Shown: positions 33,958-36,099 of the stretch, in pieces
Layout of the letters: each line of letters starts with the position of its first letter
Position numbering within the stretch: position 1 is the stretch's first letter
From: Hyphomicrobiales bacterium
GTDB taxonomy: Bacteria > Pseudomonadota > Alphaproteobacteria > Rhizobiales > Xanthobacteraceae
Length of the DNA stretch: 36,099 nucleotides
Assembly (NCBI GenBank): GCA_017305595.1
Contig: JAFKKL010000016.1
Coordinates: 1 to 36,099, forward strand
Reading direction: 5' to 3'
Position numbers and translations under genes: made by a program
The notes under the pieces: generated by a model
What the model saw: only the letters and a program-made list of their open reading frames with translations
What the model was told of the DNA's origin: nothing
Database searches by the model: none

Positions 33958-35485
33958 CGCCAGCTTCCTTTGTCATCTCAGCGAATTTCTGATCGGCCAA
34001 TTGACCACGCAGCTTGTGTTTCTCGACCTTTCCCGATGGAGTTCGGGGCAGTGCCTCGACGACGCGCACATGTTGCGGCACCTTGTAGGCAGCGAGATAT
34101 TCCCGGCACACGGCGCGCAACCGGTCGGGCTCGATCATCATTCCGGCTTTCGGAACAACGACGGCAAGGCCGACCTCGCCCCAGCGCGAATCCGGCACGC
34201 CGATCACGGCGGCTTCGGCAATATCGGGAAGATCGTAGAGAAAATTCTCGACCTCCGCAGGGTACACGTTCTCGCCACCGGAGATGAACATGTCCTTGAG
34301 GCGGTCGACGATGAAAATGTCGCCATCGTTGTCGCGAACGGCAACGTCACCGGTACTGAGCCATCCGTCCTTAATCGCATCGCGCGTCGCCGCAAGTCTA
34401 TTCCAATAGCCAGGCGTCACCACGGGACCGGCGAGTTGAAGCTCGCCGCGACCGGCTTCGTGGATCTCGTTACCGTCGCGATCCACCAGGCGGATCAGCG
34501 CGGCCCCAACCGGCTTGCCGACACTCAACGGCTTTTGCGCCGCCGTCTCCGGATCGGATGCAAAGATCGTCGGCCCCGCTTCCGTCATGCCGTAGCTCGG
34601 CGCCACCACCAATCCCTTGGCGGCGAATGCTTCGCCGATCGCGGGCGGGATCGGCGCACCGCCCACCGAGAGATTGCGTAGTCGCGGAAAGCGCGCGGCG
34701 GCGAAATCCGGATGATTGGCCAGTGTCAGGTAGATCGCCGGCACGGCAAACATCGAGACCACGTCCTGTGACAGACGCACCAGCGTCACCGCTGGATCGA
34801 AACGTCGCTCGATGATGACGGTGCCGCCGGTCATCAGAACCGGCAGCGTGTAGAGATTGAGGCCGCCGGTATGAAAGAACGGCAACACATTGAGGAAGAC
34901 GTCGCCGGCCAGCACCTTGCCCGAGATGAATGTGTTCACCGCGTTGACATAGACCATGCCGAAGGTCTGCATCACGCCTTTCGGCTGTCCGGTAGTGCCC
35001 GACGTATAAAGCAGCATCCAGAGAGCGTCGTCCGGGCGCGGCGTCATGGCCGCGATCGTGCCGGCGGCATCCGTCTGCATGGCCTCATAGCCCTGCGGAT
35101 CGCCGAGCGTCATCGAGATACAACTGATCCCATCGGTTGCGGAGATCGCGGCGACTGCAAAGTCCGGCTCGCAGATCAACAGCGACGGCTGACAGTCTTG
35201 GACGATCTGCCGAAGCTCGGCGGCCGCAAGCCGCCAGTTGAGCGGCACAAAGATCAGTTCCGCGCGCGCGCAAGCGAACAGCAGTTCGATATGCGCAAAG
35301 CAGTTCTGCGCCAGGATGGCGATGCGATCGCCCGGCTGGAAGCGCTCGCGCAAGCTCCACGCGATCCGTCCGATGCGCCGATCGAACGCGGCATAGCTCA
35401 GCCGCTCGCCGGTCGCGATGTCTTCCATCGCGATGCGCTCCGGAGAATGGTCCGCCGCGCGCTGCAGCCAGTCGGTAATCAGCAT
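33941..35485 (-). CDS. AMP-forming acyl-CoA synthetase (operon 3)
   Basis: A 514-residue ANL-superfamily ligase that activates a carboxylic acid with ATP and CoA. The P-loop LLYTSGTTGQPKGVMQ lies near residues 164-180; VGGAPIPPAI, PSYGMTEAG, WLSTGDVAVRD and DRLKDMFISGGENVYPAEVEN follow in order; the catalytic Lys486 is in LPRTPSGKVEK. The N-terminus ITDWLQRAADHSPERIAM resembles fatty-acid and aromatic acid ligases, but the substrate cannot be read. ATG 35485 shares one base with the livM stop (TAATG), so the extension to 35572 is rejected. The transporter next door presumably supplies the acid. Confidence 0.93.
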   Translation of the reverse strand: MLITDWLQRAADHSPERIAMEDIATGERLSYAAFDRRIGRIAWSLRERFQPGDRIAILAQNCFAHIELLFACARAELIFVPLNWRLAAAELRQIVQDCQPSLLICEPDFAVAAISATDGISCISMTLGDPQGYEAMQTDAAGTIAAMTPRPDDALWMLLYTSGTTGQPKGVMQTFGMVYVNAVNTFISGKVLAGDVFLNVLPFFHTGGLNLYTLPVLMTGGTVIIERRFDPAVTLVRLSQDVVSMFAVPAIYLTLANHPDFAAARFPRLRNLSVGGAPIPPAIGEAFAAKGLVVAPSYGMTEAGPTIFASDPETAAQKPLSVGKPVGAALIRLVDRDGNEIHEAGRGELQLAGPVVTPGYWNRLAATRDAIKDGWLSTGDVAVRDNDGDIFIVDRLKDMFISGGENVYPAEVENFLYDLPDIAEAAVIGVPDSRWGEVGLAVVVPKAGMMIEPDRLRAVCREYLAAYKVPQHVRVVEALPRTPSGKVEKHKLRGQLADQKFAEMTKEAGVDKDR

Positions 35486-36099
35486 TACGCCCCTCGCGCA
35501 CGATCCCTGAGACTGCCCACTACCCCTTGCGGGAAATAGTAGATACTCAGGACGAACAGCAACCCGAGCCACAACAGCCAGCGATCCGGGTGGGCCAGAG
35601 TGGCGACCAGCGGGATATGCTCGCTCGCCTTGCTGACGAGCACCATGACATCTTGCAGATAGGTCTGCGCGACCATGAACAAGACGGCCCCGACGATCGC
35701 GCCGTACAGCGTCCCCATGCCGCCGATCACGGTGATCAGCAGGATATCGACCATGATCTCGAGCGAGAGCGTCGTATCCGGCCCGTTGTAGCGCAGCCAG
35801 ATCGCCATGAGCACGCCCGCCAGCGTGGCGAACACCGCCGATATCACGCTGGCGATGGTGCGATAGAGAACGGTGCGATAGCCGATCGCCTCGGTCCGGA
35901 ACGGATTCTCGCGAATGGCCTGAAGCACGCGGCCGAACGGCGAGTTGGCGATCCGCAGCATCAGCAGGAACAGCACCACGACCGCCACCAGGATGGCGTA
36001 ATAGGACAGAATGCGCCCGTTGATGACGATGCCCAATACGGGTTCCTCGAACAGGCGATAGGCCGGCTGGAAGATCTGCGGCATCTTGAAGGTGATGCC
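35485..36099 (-). CDS. livM: ABC transporter permease, LivM type, N-terminus cut by window edge (operon 3)
   Basis: About 204 residues of the C-terminal two-thirds of a LivM permease; the frame stays open to the window edge, so the real start lies beyond 36099 and the internal Met at 36084 is not it. RIANSPFGRVLQAIRENPFRTEAIGYRT is the conserved cytoplasmic coupling loop, followed by ASVISAVFATLAGVLMA and VIGGMGTLYGAIVGAVLFM. The end YYFPQGVVGSLRDRARG is typical. The remaining transporter genes of this third system are expected to the right. It feeds into the ligase gene with a 1-base overlap. Confidence 0.93.
   Translation of the reverse strand, partial: GITFKMPQIFQPAYRLFEEPVLGIVINGRILSYYAILVAVVVLFLLMLRIANSPFGRVLQAIRENPFRTEAIGYRTVLYRTIASVISAVFATLAGVLMAIWLRYNGPDTTLSLEIMVDILLITVIGGMGTLYGAIVGAVLFMVAQTYLQDVMVLVSKASEHIPLVATLAHPDRWLLWLGLLFVLSIYYFPQGVVGSLRDRARGA

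Overview
The window looks like chromosome of an alphaproteobacterium of the Bradyrhizobium/Rhodopseudomonas/Afipia group (Nitrobacteraceae). The reasons are high GC, a malonyl-CoA synthetase that matches the Rhodopseudomonas palustris enzyme as I remember it down to Lys488, an IalB-family protein, a standalone TAXI solute-binding protein, an sdhCDAB operon, and a dispersed palindromic intergenic repeat ('tcatggccggacttg..ccggccatccacgtctt..aagacgtgg') present in four copies. This placement is from recognition only; no database was searched.

Left part (1-18.4 kb) is ordinary core and accessory chromosome: a truncated TAXI binding protein, pterin-4a-carbinolamine dehydratase, a DUF1232 protein, a quinone-oxidoreductase-like MDR enzyme divergent from a 2,4-dienoyl-CoA-reductase-type SDR, an IalB protein, rlmN, a small membrane protein, a PAP2 phosphatase, argG (E. 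coli-type long form), a SAM methyltransferase, a large Pro/Ala-rich OmpA-family protein, a MAPEG protein, a VOC protein at the end of the sdhCDAB operon, a PepSY protein and matB.

Middle part (18.6-32.7 kb) is a catabolic-transport block, visibly less GC-rich. It holds two separate branched-chain-amino-acid-type (Liv/HAAT) ABC importers around one GntR/FCD regulator. Operon 1 (minus strand, 24270 to 18628) encodes an alpha/beta hydrolase, LivH, a fused LivM-LivG protein, LivF and a binding protein. Operon 2 (minus strand, 32706 to 25103) encodes a family III CoA-transferase, a crotonase, an isocitrate-lyase/PEP-mutase-family protein, a binding protein, LivG, LivF, LivH and LivM, mostly with 4-base ATGA overlaps. 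Both operon promoters carry a pair of TGGYATAMYA-like sites 20-21 bp apart, which I take as operators of the GntR protein at 24439. The likely role is uptake, cleavage and CoA-dependent breakdown of one or more carboxylic or aromatic acids; the substrate cannot be read from sequence. Two enzymes here have altered active sites: the crotonase lacks both catalytic Glu, and the lyase lacks a metal-site Asp and the catalytic Cys.

Right part (33.2-36.1 kb) is the downstream end of a third, similar operon (partial LivM, acyl-CoA ligase, crotonase), returning to higher GC. Between the blocks lies about 450 bp without a recognised gene. I saw no tRNA, rRNA, IS element, integrase or CRISPR array.
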